Positions 1 to 5,173 of a DNA stretch of 5,705 bases are shown one piece after another. The DNA is from Anaerolineaceae bacterium UBA5224 (GTDB lineage: Bacteria > Chloroflexota > Anaerolineae > Anaerolineales > Anaerolineaceae). The stretch spans positions 30,443-36,147 of the forward strand of contig DHUW01000047.1 of assembly GCA_002409365.1 (NCBI GenBank). The letters are read 5' to 3'. The translations under genes were made by a program, and so were the position numbers. Numbering within the stretch: position 1 is the first letter of the stretch; the number at the start of each line of letters is the position of its first letter. Under the pieces are notes generated by a model. The model worked only from the letters and a program-made list of their open reading frames with translations, was not told the DNA's origin and ran no database searches.

Positions 1-731
1 TGGTCTTTTTGATCATCCTGGCTTTGCAACAACTTTTTAATTATCTGACAACTTCCAAAATCAACCCTTATACCCGGGTAAATTTTGAGCGCGGTAATAA
101 AAAAGGTCAACTATTTATTCTGACAGGGGTCTTTTTCCTGATCTATTTCTTTCTAATTTTTTCAATCCTCAGCCTGAACCTGCTGATCGGGGTTAATTTG
201 ATTTATATCACCCTGATAACAATTCTGATGTTGATGACGATTTTTCGAATTGGGAAGTTAATATCTCTGACCTATGGGGTGATCATTGAAGGGATGATAG
301 TATCACCCCTGATGCTTTTGTTTGGCACTGGTATGCAAGGAATGAACCCTACCAGTGGTCATGTTTTACTGACCCTGTCATTCTTTTTTCTCTATGTTTC
401 AATTGGTACATCGCTTTTATTCGAAATATATGAACGCGATTTGAAGGGTCGTGAGAGATCACTCCTGGATATTATTGGTTGGGAGCATGCTGTCAGACTC
501 CAGAATATTTCCCTGGTTCTTGCTTACCTGGTCTTTTTCATTTATTTTTACCGGAATGGGTCGTTAGGACCGAATCTAACGGTACTCCTCACTGCGGTAA
601 TCGGAATTTTTAGTATGTTTTTGTTGAATCGCATGGTCAGGGGGATGAAACCCCAATGGCAGATTATTACAGCTACTGCGTATTTACATTTCTTCGCAGT
701 GTGTTACCTGCTTGTTATCCCATTAATCTAA
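1..731 (+). CDS. UbiA-like polytopic membrane protein, 5' partial
   Basis: The frame is open to the left edge of the window (codons for V and F precede the TTG at 9), so the gene very probably starts upstream; about 242 residues are visible. The protein is strongly hydrophobic, with about seven likely membrane segments. Counting the TTG codon at 9 as residue 1, the layout resembles UbiA/MenA prenyltransferases: a FNYLTTSKINPYTR stretch (10-23) where the first Asp-rich loop would lie, YGVIIEGMIVSPLMLLFG (89-106) like the MenA G.I..G...PL..LG segment, and EIYERDLKGRERSL (139-152) like the second D.EGD...GKRTL loop. UbiA proteins attach prenyl chains to aromatic acceptors such as quinone or haem precursors, or make other isoprenoids. 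The usual aspartates of the first loop are not seen, so activity and substrate are uncertain. Usual length is about 290-300 residues, which fits loss of roughly 50 N-terminal residues. The neighbour downstream is a peroxiredoxin 12 bases away, so they may be co-transcribed. Confidence 0.6.
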   Translation, partial: VFLIILALQQLFNYLTTSKINPYTRVNFERGNKKGQLFILTGVFFLIYFFLIFSILSLNLLIGVNLIYITLITILMLMTIFRIGKLISLTYGVIIEGMIVSPLMLLFGTGMQGMNPTSGHVLLTLSFFFLYVSIGTSLLFEIYERDLKGRERSLLDIIGWEHAVRLQNISLVLAYLVFFIYFYRNGSLGPNLTVLLTAVIGIFSMFLLNRMVRGMKPQWQIITATAYLHFFAVCYLLVIPLI

Positions 732-735
732 GGAG
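730..735 (+). promoter_or_regulatory. Ribosome binding site of the peroxiredoxin gene
   Basis: AAGGAG lies 8 bases before the ATG at 744 and overlaps the TAA stop (729-731) of the upstream gene. It fixes the peroxiredoxin start and suggests the two genes share a transcript. Confidence 0.8.
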
Positions 736-743
736 TAAAAACT

Positions 744-1199
744 ATGTTAAAAGAAGGCGATTTTGCCCCGGATTTCGAGTTACCTGATCAAGATGAGGTA
801 ATGCATAAATTATCGGACTATCGCGGAAAAAAGGTGGTACTCTACTTTTATCCTAAAGATGACACACCCGGTTGCACCAAGGAAGCCTGCAGTTTCAGGG
901 ACAGTTTTGGCGAATTCCGCAAGCAAGGAATGGCGGTCCTGGGAGTCAGCAAAGACAGCGTAAAATCCCATGCTAAATTCCAGGAAAAATATTCACTTCC
1001 TTTTCCATTACTCTCAGATACTGATACCAGCGTCATCAAGGCATTCGATGCCTGGGGTCCGAAGAAATTTATGGGTAAGGAATTTTTAGGTATTTTGCGG
1101 ACGACATTTGTAATTGATGAAACTGGCAGAATCATAAAGATCTATGAAAATGTCAAACCCCAGGATCATGCCCAGGAGATTTTGAAGGATATTCTCTAG
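744..1199 (+). CDS. bcp: Thioredoxin-dependent peroxiredoxin, Bcp/PrxQ class
   Basis: This 151-residue cytoplasmic protein reduces hydrogen peroxide and organic hydroperoxides, using thioredoxin or a similar donor. Sequence support: the N-terminal EGDFAPDFELPDQD motif, the active-site stretch YFYPKDDTPGCTKEACSFRD (34-53) with Thr41, peroxidatic Cys44 and, five residues later, resolving Cys49, which is the PrxQ/Bcp arrangement, and Arg119 in LRTTFVID, the conserved active-site arginine region. The length is typical for the family (about 150-157). The ATG at 744 has a good Shine-Dalgarno, AAGGAG at 730-735, which overlaps the stop codon of the membrane protein upstream, so translation of the two may be linked. 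The gene faces the convergent rsfS. The family call is firm; whether this is the sole Bcp of the organism cannot be told. Confidence 0.95.
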   Translation: MLKEGDFAPDFELPDQDEVMHKLSDYRGKKVVLYFYPKDDTPGCTKEACSFRDSFGEFRKQGMAVLGVSKDSVKSHAKFQEKYSLPFPLLSDTDTSVIKAFDAWGPKKFMGKEFLGILRTTFVIDETGRIIKIYENVKPQDHAQEILKDIL

Positions 1200-1359
1200 T
1201 TTGGGTATCCTGTTTTCATTGAACAGCTAGTTTCTTTGTACCGGTGGATCCCAGACACACACTGGTGCTAAGTTCCTTGTTAGGTTTTGATCTGGATTTT
1301 GCAAACCATAAGTAGGGGGGTTTAACCCCGCCTGTTCATTGAAAAGGTTCTAAAAGAAG
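1200..1359. other. Intergenic spacer between convergent genes
   Basis: No gene is seen in these 160 bases between the peroxiredoxin and rsfS stops. Three weak inverted repeats are present: CTGTT/AACAG (1210-1226, 7-base loop), ACCGGTG/CACTGGT (1240-1266, one G-T pair, 13-base loop) and a GGGG/CCCC palindrome (1314-1333, mismatched). None is followed by a clear T-run on either strand, so none is called as an intrinsic terminator, although transcription from both sides should end here. A near-direct repeat lies at 1209-1223 and 1331-1343. Confidence 0.6.
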
Positions 1360-1704
1360 TTACTGGACGCTCAGGATGACTTTTCCTTCCTGCCAGAGAG
1401 TCTCCAATTGATAATATTCTCGCAGTTCTTCTGAAAAGAGATGCACAACCACGTAGCTATAATCGAGGATCACCCAACCTGTCTGACCGTTTCCCTCAAC
1501 CAGTGCGTTATAGTCATACGCTTTTTTAATCTCTTCTTTGACATTGGTCGCCAGACTATCCAGCAATCGATCGCTGCTGCCTGTGGCAATCACAAAACAA
1601 TCTGTGAAATCAGATACACCCCTTAGATCAAGCAATAAAATTTCTTCGGCGAATTTCTCTTCGAGAATGTTGACAATCTCACGTGCTAATACAATTGGTT
1701 CCAG
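1360..1704 (-). CDS. rsfS: Ribosomal silencing factor RsfS (Iojap/YbeB family), CTG start
   Basis: RsfS binds ribosomal protein L14 and blocks joining of the 50S and 30S subunits, lowering translation when nutrients are scarce. Family marks are clear: LLLDLRGVSDFTDCFVIATG, then SSDRLLDSLATNV, GWVILDYSYVVVHLF and the signature SEELREYYQLETLW near the C-terminus. Starting at the TTG at 1635 would give 91 residues and remove the first helix and strand. The frame stays open upstream to a TGA at 1716-1714 and encodes LEPIVLAREIVNILEEKFAE just before EILLL, which matches the usual family N-terminus. No ATG, GTG or TTG exists in that stretch. I place the start at CTG 1704-1702, giving 114 residues, because GAGGTGATC (1715-1707) lies at ideal distance. 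ATT at 1695-1693 is the alternative. The gene follows thpR after 27 bases and is probably in one operon with it. The usual nadD neighbour is absent. Confidence 0.9.
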   Translation of the reverse strand: MEPIVLAREIVNILEEKFAEEILLLDLRGVSDFTDCFVIATGSSDRLLDSLATNVKEEIKKAYDYNALVEGNGQTGWVILDYSYVVVHLFSEELREYYQLETLWQEGKVILSVQ

Positions 1705-1706
1705 CT

Positions 1707-1715
1707 GATCACCTC
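1707..1715 (-). promoter_or_regulatory. Strong Shine-Dalgarno that decides the rsfS CTG start
   Basis: Read on the minus strand, GAGGTGATC is a 9-base match to the sequence complementary to the typical bacterial 16S rRNA 3' end. The GAGG core ends 7 bases before the CTG at 1704-1702. It overlaps the only in-frame upstream stop (TGA, 1716-1714), so initiation must be downstream of it, and the nearest plausible codon is the CTG. Confidence 0.75.
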
Positions 1716-1731
1716 ATTTCTTTTTGTAATT

Positions 1732-2304
1732 TTACACCAAGTGAAATTTTTTGAAGGTTTTGTATACCGGTCCTGTTGGGTACAGGGTACTTTCAATGAG
1801 TTCAAATGAAGAAACCCTGATTACTCCAATTGCTGTGGACTTTTGGCCTGCAATGATATCTGTTATCTTGATGGATTCTTCTCTGCCAAGCCAGTCTGAC
1901 CCTCTTGCCAGTGTGAGGTGAGGTGAGAATCGTGGAGGCTGCTCTATCTGTATGAAGTCTGTTGAATAAATGACTTCCTCGAAGAGTCTTCGAAATTGTA
2001 TGGAGGGTTTTGTGCCGGCCCAGATGGTACGAACCGCATTCCTGGAGCCAAAGAACCCAACCCCCTCGATCGATAATTCAAAGGATTCAGACTTAGCAGC
2101 GGCTGATTCCAAATTGGCTACCAGTGTTGGCACCTGGCTCATCTCGGTATCTCCCAAAAATTGCAATGTCAGGTGAAATAATTCTGGGTCAACCCAACGA
2201 ATGCCTTGATAAGGCAATGCTTGTTTTAATTTTTTCTGAAGCGATTGAAGAGCATCCAGTGTGGTCTTATTAAGTTTGATGGCGATAAATAGTCTTTTTT
2301 TCAT
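1732..2304 (-). CDS. thpR: RNA 2',3'-cyclic phosphodiesterase (2H family, LigT/ThpR)
   Basis: This 190-residue cytoplasmic enzyme belongs to the 2H phosphoesterase superfamily. The ThpR branch hydrolyses 2',3'-cyclic phosphate ends of RNA to 2'-phosphate ends; some members also join tRNA halves in vitro. Both signature HxTx motifs are visible: HLTL at residues 44-47, inside WVDPELFHLTLQFLGD, and HLTL at 129-132, inside PRFSPHLTLARG. The start MKKRLFIAIKL is the standard family opening (RLFIAI.L), and the C-terminal SSFELIESTL...GPVYK stretch is also typical. Length fits the usual 175-190. The ATG at 2304 has AGGA six bases upstream on its strand. The gene leads a minus-strand operon with rsfS and diverges from the lipoprotein gene. 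The physiological substrate is not known for most members. Confidence 0.93.
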   Translation of the reverse strand: MKKRLFIAIKLNKTTLDALQSLQKKLKQALPYQGIRWVDPELFHLTLQFLGDTEMSQVPTLVANLESAAAKSESFELSIEGVGFFGSRNAVRTIWAGTKPSIQFRRLFEEVIYSTDFIQIEQPPRFSPHLTLARGSDWLGREESIKITDIIAGQKSTAIGVIRVSSFELIESTLYPTGPVYKTFKKFHLV

Positions 2305-2370
2305 TCCAGGTCCTATATGTATATATGGCTTGAAAATCCTCTTTTTATTTTATGGTATATTTTAGTTACC
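2305..2370. promoter_or_regulatory. A+T-rich divergent promoter zone
   Basis: This stretch between thpR (minus) and the lipoprotein transcript (plus) is markedly A+T-rich. On the plus strand TG-G-TATATT (2353-2361) fits an extended -10 element; TTGAAA at 2330-2335 is a -35-like hexamer, but its 20-base spacer is too long, so the extended -10 would have to carry it. Transcription would begin near 2368. On the minus strand there must be a thpR promoter, but no hexamer pair with good spacing stands out. Confidence 0.4.
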
Positions 2371-2540
2371 CTGCTGTGTTTGTGATGCGTCAATTCCGTT
2401 TTGTACCAACACCAAACACAAATGGTTTGATCTCACACCAGGTGACGTGATAGACGAAAGTCAAGACCGATCTTGGAGGAAGAACCACACCCTGCAATAG
2501 CAGGTTCAAAACCATTTCGCACACGGCATAGCGGGGATTT
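2368..2540 (+). promoter_or_regulatory. Candidate structured leader or small RNA, class unknown
   Basis: Several complementary segments nest here. TGTGTTTG (2375-2382) pairs perfectly with CAAACACA (2413-2420). AAATGGTTT (2420-2428) pairs perfectly with AAACCATTT (2509-2517), extended by two more pairs past a bulged A, and encloses a multibranched interior. Inside are TCAC/GTGA (2433-2445), either GAC-GAAA-GTC with a GNRA loop (2453-2462) or the mutually exclusive TCAAGA-CCGA-TCTTGG (2461-2476), and CCTGC-AATA-GCAGG (2491-2504). CAAAC 2413-2417 can also pair with GTTTG 2425-2429, so two exclusive folds are possible. I do not recognise any named riboswitch, tmRNA, SRP RNA, 6S or RNase P core. 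No convincing coding frame is present. It could be the 5' leader of the lipoprotein-mtaB transcript or an independent RNA; chance pairing in A+T-rich DNA is a real alternative. Confidence 0.35.
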
Positions 2541-2558
2541 CATAATACAATTATTCTT

Positions 2559-3227
2559 ATGACCTATCCAAAGAAACTATTTATATTATTGCTTCTCATA
2601 TCTTTGCTCGTCTCCGGATGTTCAGGCTTTCACAATGGGAAATTTAGCCAGGATTTACTGCCTGGGAAGGAATCAGGGCAGATCTTGTATGCGGATGATT
2701 TTAGCAACCAAGCCAGCGGTTGGGAAGTGATCAACAATGCATACGAACTTAAGGGCTACTCAACAGGCGGCTATATGATATCGGTTAAACAGCCTGATTC
2801 AAGGGCTGTTTCCACCACTAATTTGAATTATACTGACGCAATCATTAGTGTTGAAACCCAGAAAATTACAGGTGATCGCCAAACTGAGTTCGGTCTTGTA
2901 TGCCGTTTCCAGGATAAGTTCAATTTCTATGCTTTTGTGATGAGTGCCGACGGCTATGCCGGCATTGTTCGCGTCAAAGATGGGGTCAGAGAACTGATCG
3001 GCTCGGATCAATTGGTTAGAGTGGAAACTCTCGAAATGGATGATGGTGTCAACCAGCTCACTGCTTCTTGTGAAGGTGACAGCTTTCAGCTGGATATCAA
3101 CGGCGACCCGATTGTCGTTGCCCAGGACAACACGATCACGAACGGTGATGCAGGGCTGTTTATCGAAACTTATGATAGCGCTGACGCTGCAGTCGTTTTC
3201 AACGATTTTGTAATCAAAAAACCCTGA
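2559..3227 (+). CDS. Lipoprotein with LamG/DUF1080-like beta-sandwich domain
   Basis: A 222-residue exported lipoprotein of unknown role. The N-terminus is a lipoprotein signal: YPKK, a hydrophobic run LFILLLLISLLV (7-18) and a lipobox VSGC with Cys21 as the lipidated residue. From about residue 42 a single beta-rich domain runs to the end, with DDFSNQASGW (46-55), TEFGLVCRFQDKFNFYAF, then N.L.ASCEGD.F.LDINGDPI and GDAGLFIETYDSADAAVVFNDF. This pattern resembles concanavalin-A/LamG-like (DUF1080-type) domains that often serve carbohydrate or ligand binding; no catalytic motif is evident. The ATG at 2559 has no Shine-Dalgarno; a TACAAT at 2546-2551 could be a -10 box for a leaderless message. 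The stop overlaps the mtaB start (TGATG), so the two are co-transcribed. The surface location is firm, the ligand unknown. Confidence 0.8.
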   Translation: MTYPKKLFILLLLISLLVSGCSGFHNGKFSQDLLPGKESGQILYADDFSNQASGWEVINNAYELKGYSTGGYMISVKQPDSRAVSTTNLNYTDAIISVETQKITGDRQTEFGLVCRFQDKFNFYAFVMSADGYAGIVRVKDGVRELIGSDQLVRVETLEMDDGVNQLTASCEGDSFQLDINGDPIVVAQDNTITNGDAGLFIETYDSADAAVVFNDFVIKKP

Positions 3228-3229
3228 TG
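3225..3229 (+). promoter_or_regulatory. Stop-start overlap (TGATG) coupling lipoprotein and mtaB
   Basis: The lipoprotein stop TGA (3225-3227) shares its A with the mtaB ATG (3227-3229). The bases before it (ATCAAAAAACCC) contain no Shine-Dalgarno, so mtaB is most simply translated by ribosomes finishing the lipoprotein. Confidence 0.75.
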
Positions 3230-4513
3230 AAGATCTATCTTGATATGGTCGGCTGCCGTCTCAACCAGGCGGAGATTGATGCTATGGCGATCGACCTGGT
3301 GAATCGCGGGGCAAACATTGTATCTGACCCATCCCTGGCAGATACAATCATTATCAATACCTGCTGTGTAACTGCCAAAGCTTCAGCAGACTCCCGTAAA
3401 ATGATCCGACACTATAAAAACATGTATCCCGCCAAAGTAATCAGCACAGGATGTTGGGTCAGCGTGGCAGAGCAGGATGCTCTGGACATCAGCGATCTGG
3501 CTTACCTGAATAGCCAGAAAGAACTGATCCCAGAATTGTTGCTGAAAAGCCCCCCGGATACGCTAAATGAGTTGAAACAAAAACCAAAGTTGGGTCACAG
3601 AAACCGCACTCGTGGGTTTGTGAAGGTACAGGATGGCTGTATGAATTCCTGCAGTTTCTGTCTGACAACCATTTCCAGGGGACCTTCAGTAAGTACACCG
3701 GCTGAAGGAGTGTTGGAGCGGGTCAAACAGCTTGAAGGTATGAATATCAAGGAGATCGTGCTAACTGGTGTTCAGTTAGGTTCCTGGGGCAAAGACCTTC
3801 AGCCGGGGAGAAGGTTCAGTGATTTGTTGGAATTTCTTTTAGAGCACAGTACGGTGTCCAGAATCCGGCTTTCTTCTATTGAACCATGGGATGTTGATCA
3901 GAAGCTGGTCAATCTGCTCAATCACCAACGCGTCATGTCGCATCTGCACATCCCTTTGCAGAGTGGAGCGGATGAAACCCTCAAGGCGATGCGTCGCCCG
4001 GTTAACCAGGAACGTTTCAGCCAAGTTCTGGCAATGATCCATGAAACCAGTCCCTCGACTGCCATTGGCACTGATGTTATCAGTGGATTTCCGGGTGAGA
4101 CTGAAGAACTATTTGAAAAATCTTATGAATTCATCCAAAAATGCGATTTCAGCAGTGGTCATGTGTTTTCCTTTTCGCCAATGCCAGGCACTCTTGCCAG
4201 CGAATTGGATGACCAGGTTCAGCCCTCAGTTCTAAAATCACGCACAAACCGCTTACTGACCCACTTCGGTGCTCAGGAGAACAAATACAAGCTTAACAAA
4301 GTCGGAAAAACCGTCCAGGTTTTGTTTGAGAGCAAAAAAACTTCACCAAAGGGCACTTATTACAGAGGCTTCAGTGAAGATTACCAGAGAGTAATTTGCT
4401 ACAGCGATGAAAACCTGCTCAACCAGATCGTAGAAATTAAACTTGTAGATCTGACTGAAAAGAACGATCTGTTAGGTATTTTACCAACAAAAAACGGGGC
4501 TTGTTTGCCTTGA
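3227..4513 (+). CDS. mtaB: tRNA methylthiotransferase, MtaB type (radical SAM)
   Basis: MtaB adds a methylthio group to N6-threonylcarbamoyladenosine at position 37 of ANN-decoding tRNAs, using S-adenosylmethionine and two 4Fe-4S clusters. The 428 residues show all three parts. The N-terminal UPF0004 domain has VGCRLNQAE with Cys10, INTCCVT with Cys46, and STGCW with Cys76, the three ligands of the auxiliary cluster. The radical SAM domain has the CxxxCxxC motif Cys138-Cys142-Cys145 in QDGCMNSCSFC, then IVLTGVQLGSWG, RLSSIEPWD, HLHIPLQSGADETLKAMRR and GTDVISGFPGETEE. The C-terminus (about 365-424) is a TRAM-like RNA-binding domain. The GCRLNQAE motif and the overall pattern favour MtaB over MiaB or RimO. 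The extra Cys47 next to Cys46 is not needed for the cluster. The length is typical. The start overlaps the lipoprotein stop; the stop overlaps the -35 of the rpmH promoter. Confidence 0.9.
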   Translation: MKIYLDMVGCRLNQAEIDAMAIDLVNRGANIVSDPSLADTIIINTCCVTAKASADSRKMIRHYKNMYPAKVISTGCWVSVAEQDALDISDLAYLNSQKELIPELLLKSPPDTLNELKQKPKLGHRNRTRGFVKVQDGCMNSCSFCLTTISRGPSVSTPAEGVLERVKQLEGMNIKEIVLTGVQLGSWGKDLQPGRRFSDLLEFLLEHSTVSRIRLSSIEPWDVDQKLVNLLNHQRVMSHLHIPLQSGADETLKAMRRPVNQERFSQVLAMIHETSPSTAIGTDVISGFPGETEELFEKSYEFIQKCDFSSGHVFSFSPMPGTLASELDDQVQPSVLKSRTNRLLTHFGAQENKYKLNKVGKTVQVLFESKKTSPKGTYYRGFSEDYQRVICYSDENLLNQIVEIKLVDLTEKNDLLGILPTKNGACLP

Positions 4514-4537
4514 CTGAAGGGGTAAATAAGGTAGAAT
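4510..4537 (+). promoter_or_regulatory. Sigma-70-type promoter for the rpmH cluster
   Basis: TTGACT (4510-4515, one mismatch from TTGACA) and TAGAAT (4532-4537, one mismatch from TATAAT) are separated by 16 bases. The -35 hexamer overlaps the mtaB stop codon. Transcription would begin around 4544, giving an untranslated leader of about 79 bases before rpmH. Confidence 0.65.
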
Positions 4538-4561
4538 TGAGAGGTTATGGATTTGAAAAAC

Positions 4562-4603
4562 AATCCTGGTTTGGTCACGTCTGTGTCAAAAAGAACCGGG
4601 ATT
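4562..4603 (+). promoter_or_regulatory. Leader hairpin before rpmH
   Basis: AATCCTGGTT (4562-4571) pairs with AACCGGGATT (4594-4603) over ten base pairs with a single U-G wobble, and a further U-G closes inward (4572/4593). Within the loop CAC-GTCT-GTG (4576-4585) may form a small second hairpin. The structure ends 8 bases before the AGGA of the rpmH ribosome binding site, a position suited to control of L34 synthesis. No T-run follows, so it is not an intrinsic terminator. I cannot match it to a named ribosomal-protein leader. Confidence 0.5.
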
Positions 4604-4622
4604 TTCTGAAAGGATTAGAAGA

Positions 4623-4796
4623 ATGGCAACAAAGAGGACCTATCAACCTAAGATCAAGAGACGTGTACGTGTTCATGGTTTCAGAGCCAGAATGGCTACA
4701 GCTGATGGACAGAAAGTTATAAAGCGCAGACGCTTACGAGGTCGCAAGGAGCTGACAAAGACTTCGAACAACCACGTGAAACGGGTACGCTGGTAA
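4623..4796 (+). CDS. rpmH: 50S ribosomal protein L34
   Basis: Translating from the ATG at 4623 gives a 57-residue, very basic protein beginning MATKRTYQPKIKRRVRVHGF, then RARMATADGQKVIKRRRLRG and RKELT, the full L34 signature (KRT.QP...R....HGF..RM.T..G..V...RR.KGR..L). L34 is a small 50S subunit protein that contacts 23S rRNA. A Shine-Dalgarno AAAGGA (4609-4614) lies 8 bases before the ATG. The usual length is 44-47; here about 12 extra residues (KTSNNHVKRVRW) follow the normal end, in frame and basic. The gene opens the conserved rpmH-rnpA-yidD cluster and has its own promoter. An overlapping frame at 4501-4722 is only its shadow. Confidence 0.95.
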   Translation: MATKRTYQPKIKRRVRVHGFRARMATADGQKVIKRRRLRGRKELTKTSNNHVKRVRW

Positions 4797-4819
4797 TCAT
4801 TGCTTACCATGCAGCGGCT

Positions 4820-5173
4820 ATGTCCAGTAGTTTGAATCTAGCAAGACTGCGTAGTTCACAGGAAATTAGTGCGATCCGAAAGGAAGGCCAGTCATTTTCA
4901 AGCCGAAATTTTGTGTTATTGGTGAAACCCAACTTGTTGGATACCATCAGGTATGCGGTTATCGCCAGCAGGAGAGTCGGTGGAGCTGTGGAACGCAATC
5001 GCTGCAAACGCAGGCTAAGGTCCAGAGTGACCAGGTTAGCACCTAAAATCACACCGGGCAATGATCTTTTGATCATCGCCCGGATTGCTTGCCTGGAAAC
5101 TGAACCGGAAATATTGGATAAAGCCTTTGAACAGGTTTTTATCCAGGCAGGATTGATCAGCAATCATGTGTGA
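4820..5173 (+). CDS. rnpA: Ribonuclease P protein component
   Basis: RnpA is the small basic protein that binds the catalytic RNase P RNA and helps it recognise and cleave the 5' leader of precursor tRNAs. The 117-residue product has the family layout: LNLARLRSSQEISAIRKEGQ at the start, a strand region NFVLLVKPN and RYAVIASRRVGGAV, then the RNR signature RNRCKRRLRSRV (59-70), and PGNDLLIIARIA near the end. Length is normal (105-130). The gene begins 23 bases after rpmH. The ATG at 4820 lacks a strong Shine-Dalgarno, so its translation may depend on ribosomes from rpmH; no better start gives the full domain. It overlaps yidD by 8 bases. Confidence 0.94.
   Translation: MSSSLNLARLRSSQEISAIRKEGQSFSSRNFVLLVKPNLLDTIRYAVIASRRVGGAVERNRCKRRLRSRVTRLAPKITPGNDLLIIARIACLETEPEILDKAFEQVFIQAGLISNHV

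Noticed and set aside
1210..1226. CTGTT/AACAG hairpin after the peroxiredoxin gene as an intrinsic terminator
   Set aside because: The stem is only five pairs with two G-C pairs and the following bases (CTAGTTTCTTT) are not a proper T-run.
1314..1333. GGGG/CCCC palindrome as a bidirectional terminator
   Set aside because: It contains a G-G mismatch and an unpaired loop base, and neither strand has a T-run after it.
2388..2393. TTGACG on the minus strand as a -35 for thpR
   Set aside because: No -10-like hexamer lies 16-18 bases downstream on that strand; the nearest (TAAAAT) is 23 bases away.
2352..2453. Short frame of about 32 codons (MVYFSYPAV start) in the divergent spacer, a possible leader peptide
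   Set aside because: No ribosome binding site, its ATG lies inside the proposed -10 region, and the composition is unremarkable.
2451..2470. CGAAA plus GTC reminiscent of a hammerhead ribozyme core
   Set aside because: The required CUGANGA element and the three stems around it are absent.
2505..2517. GGTTCAAAACC-like stretch resembling a tRNA T-arm
   Set aside because: No five-pair stem flanks the loop, and no acceptor or anticodon arm could be built on either strand.
4501..4722. 73-codon open frame overlapping the start of rpmH
   Set aside because: Its second half is a shifted reading of rpmH, whose L34 product is unmistakable in the frame starting at 4623; the rest covers the promoter and leader.
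4820..5163. Long minus-strand open frame antisense to rnpA
   Set aside because: It mirrors the rnpA coding frame and has no recognisable domain; rnpA is certain from its RNR signature.
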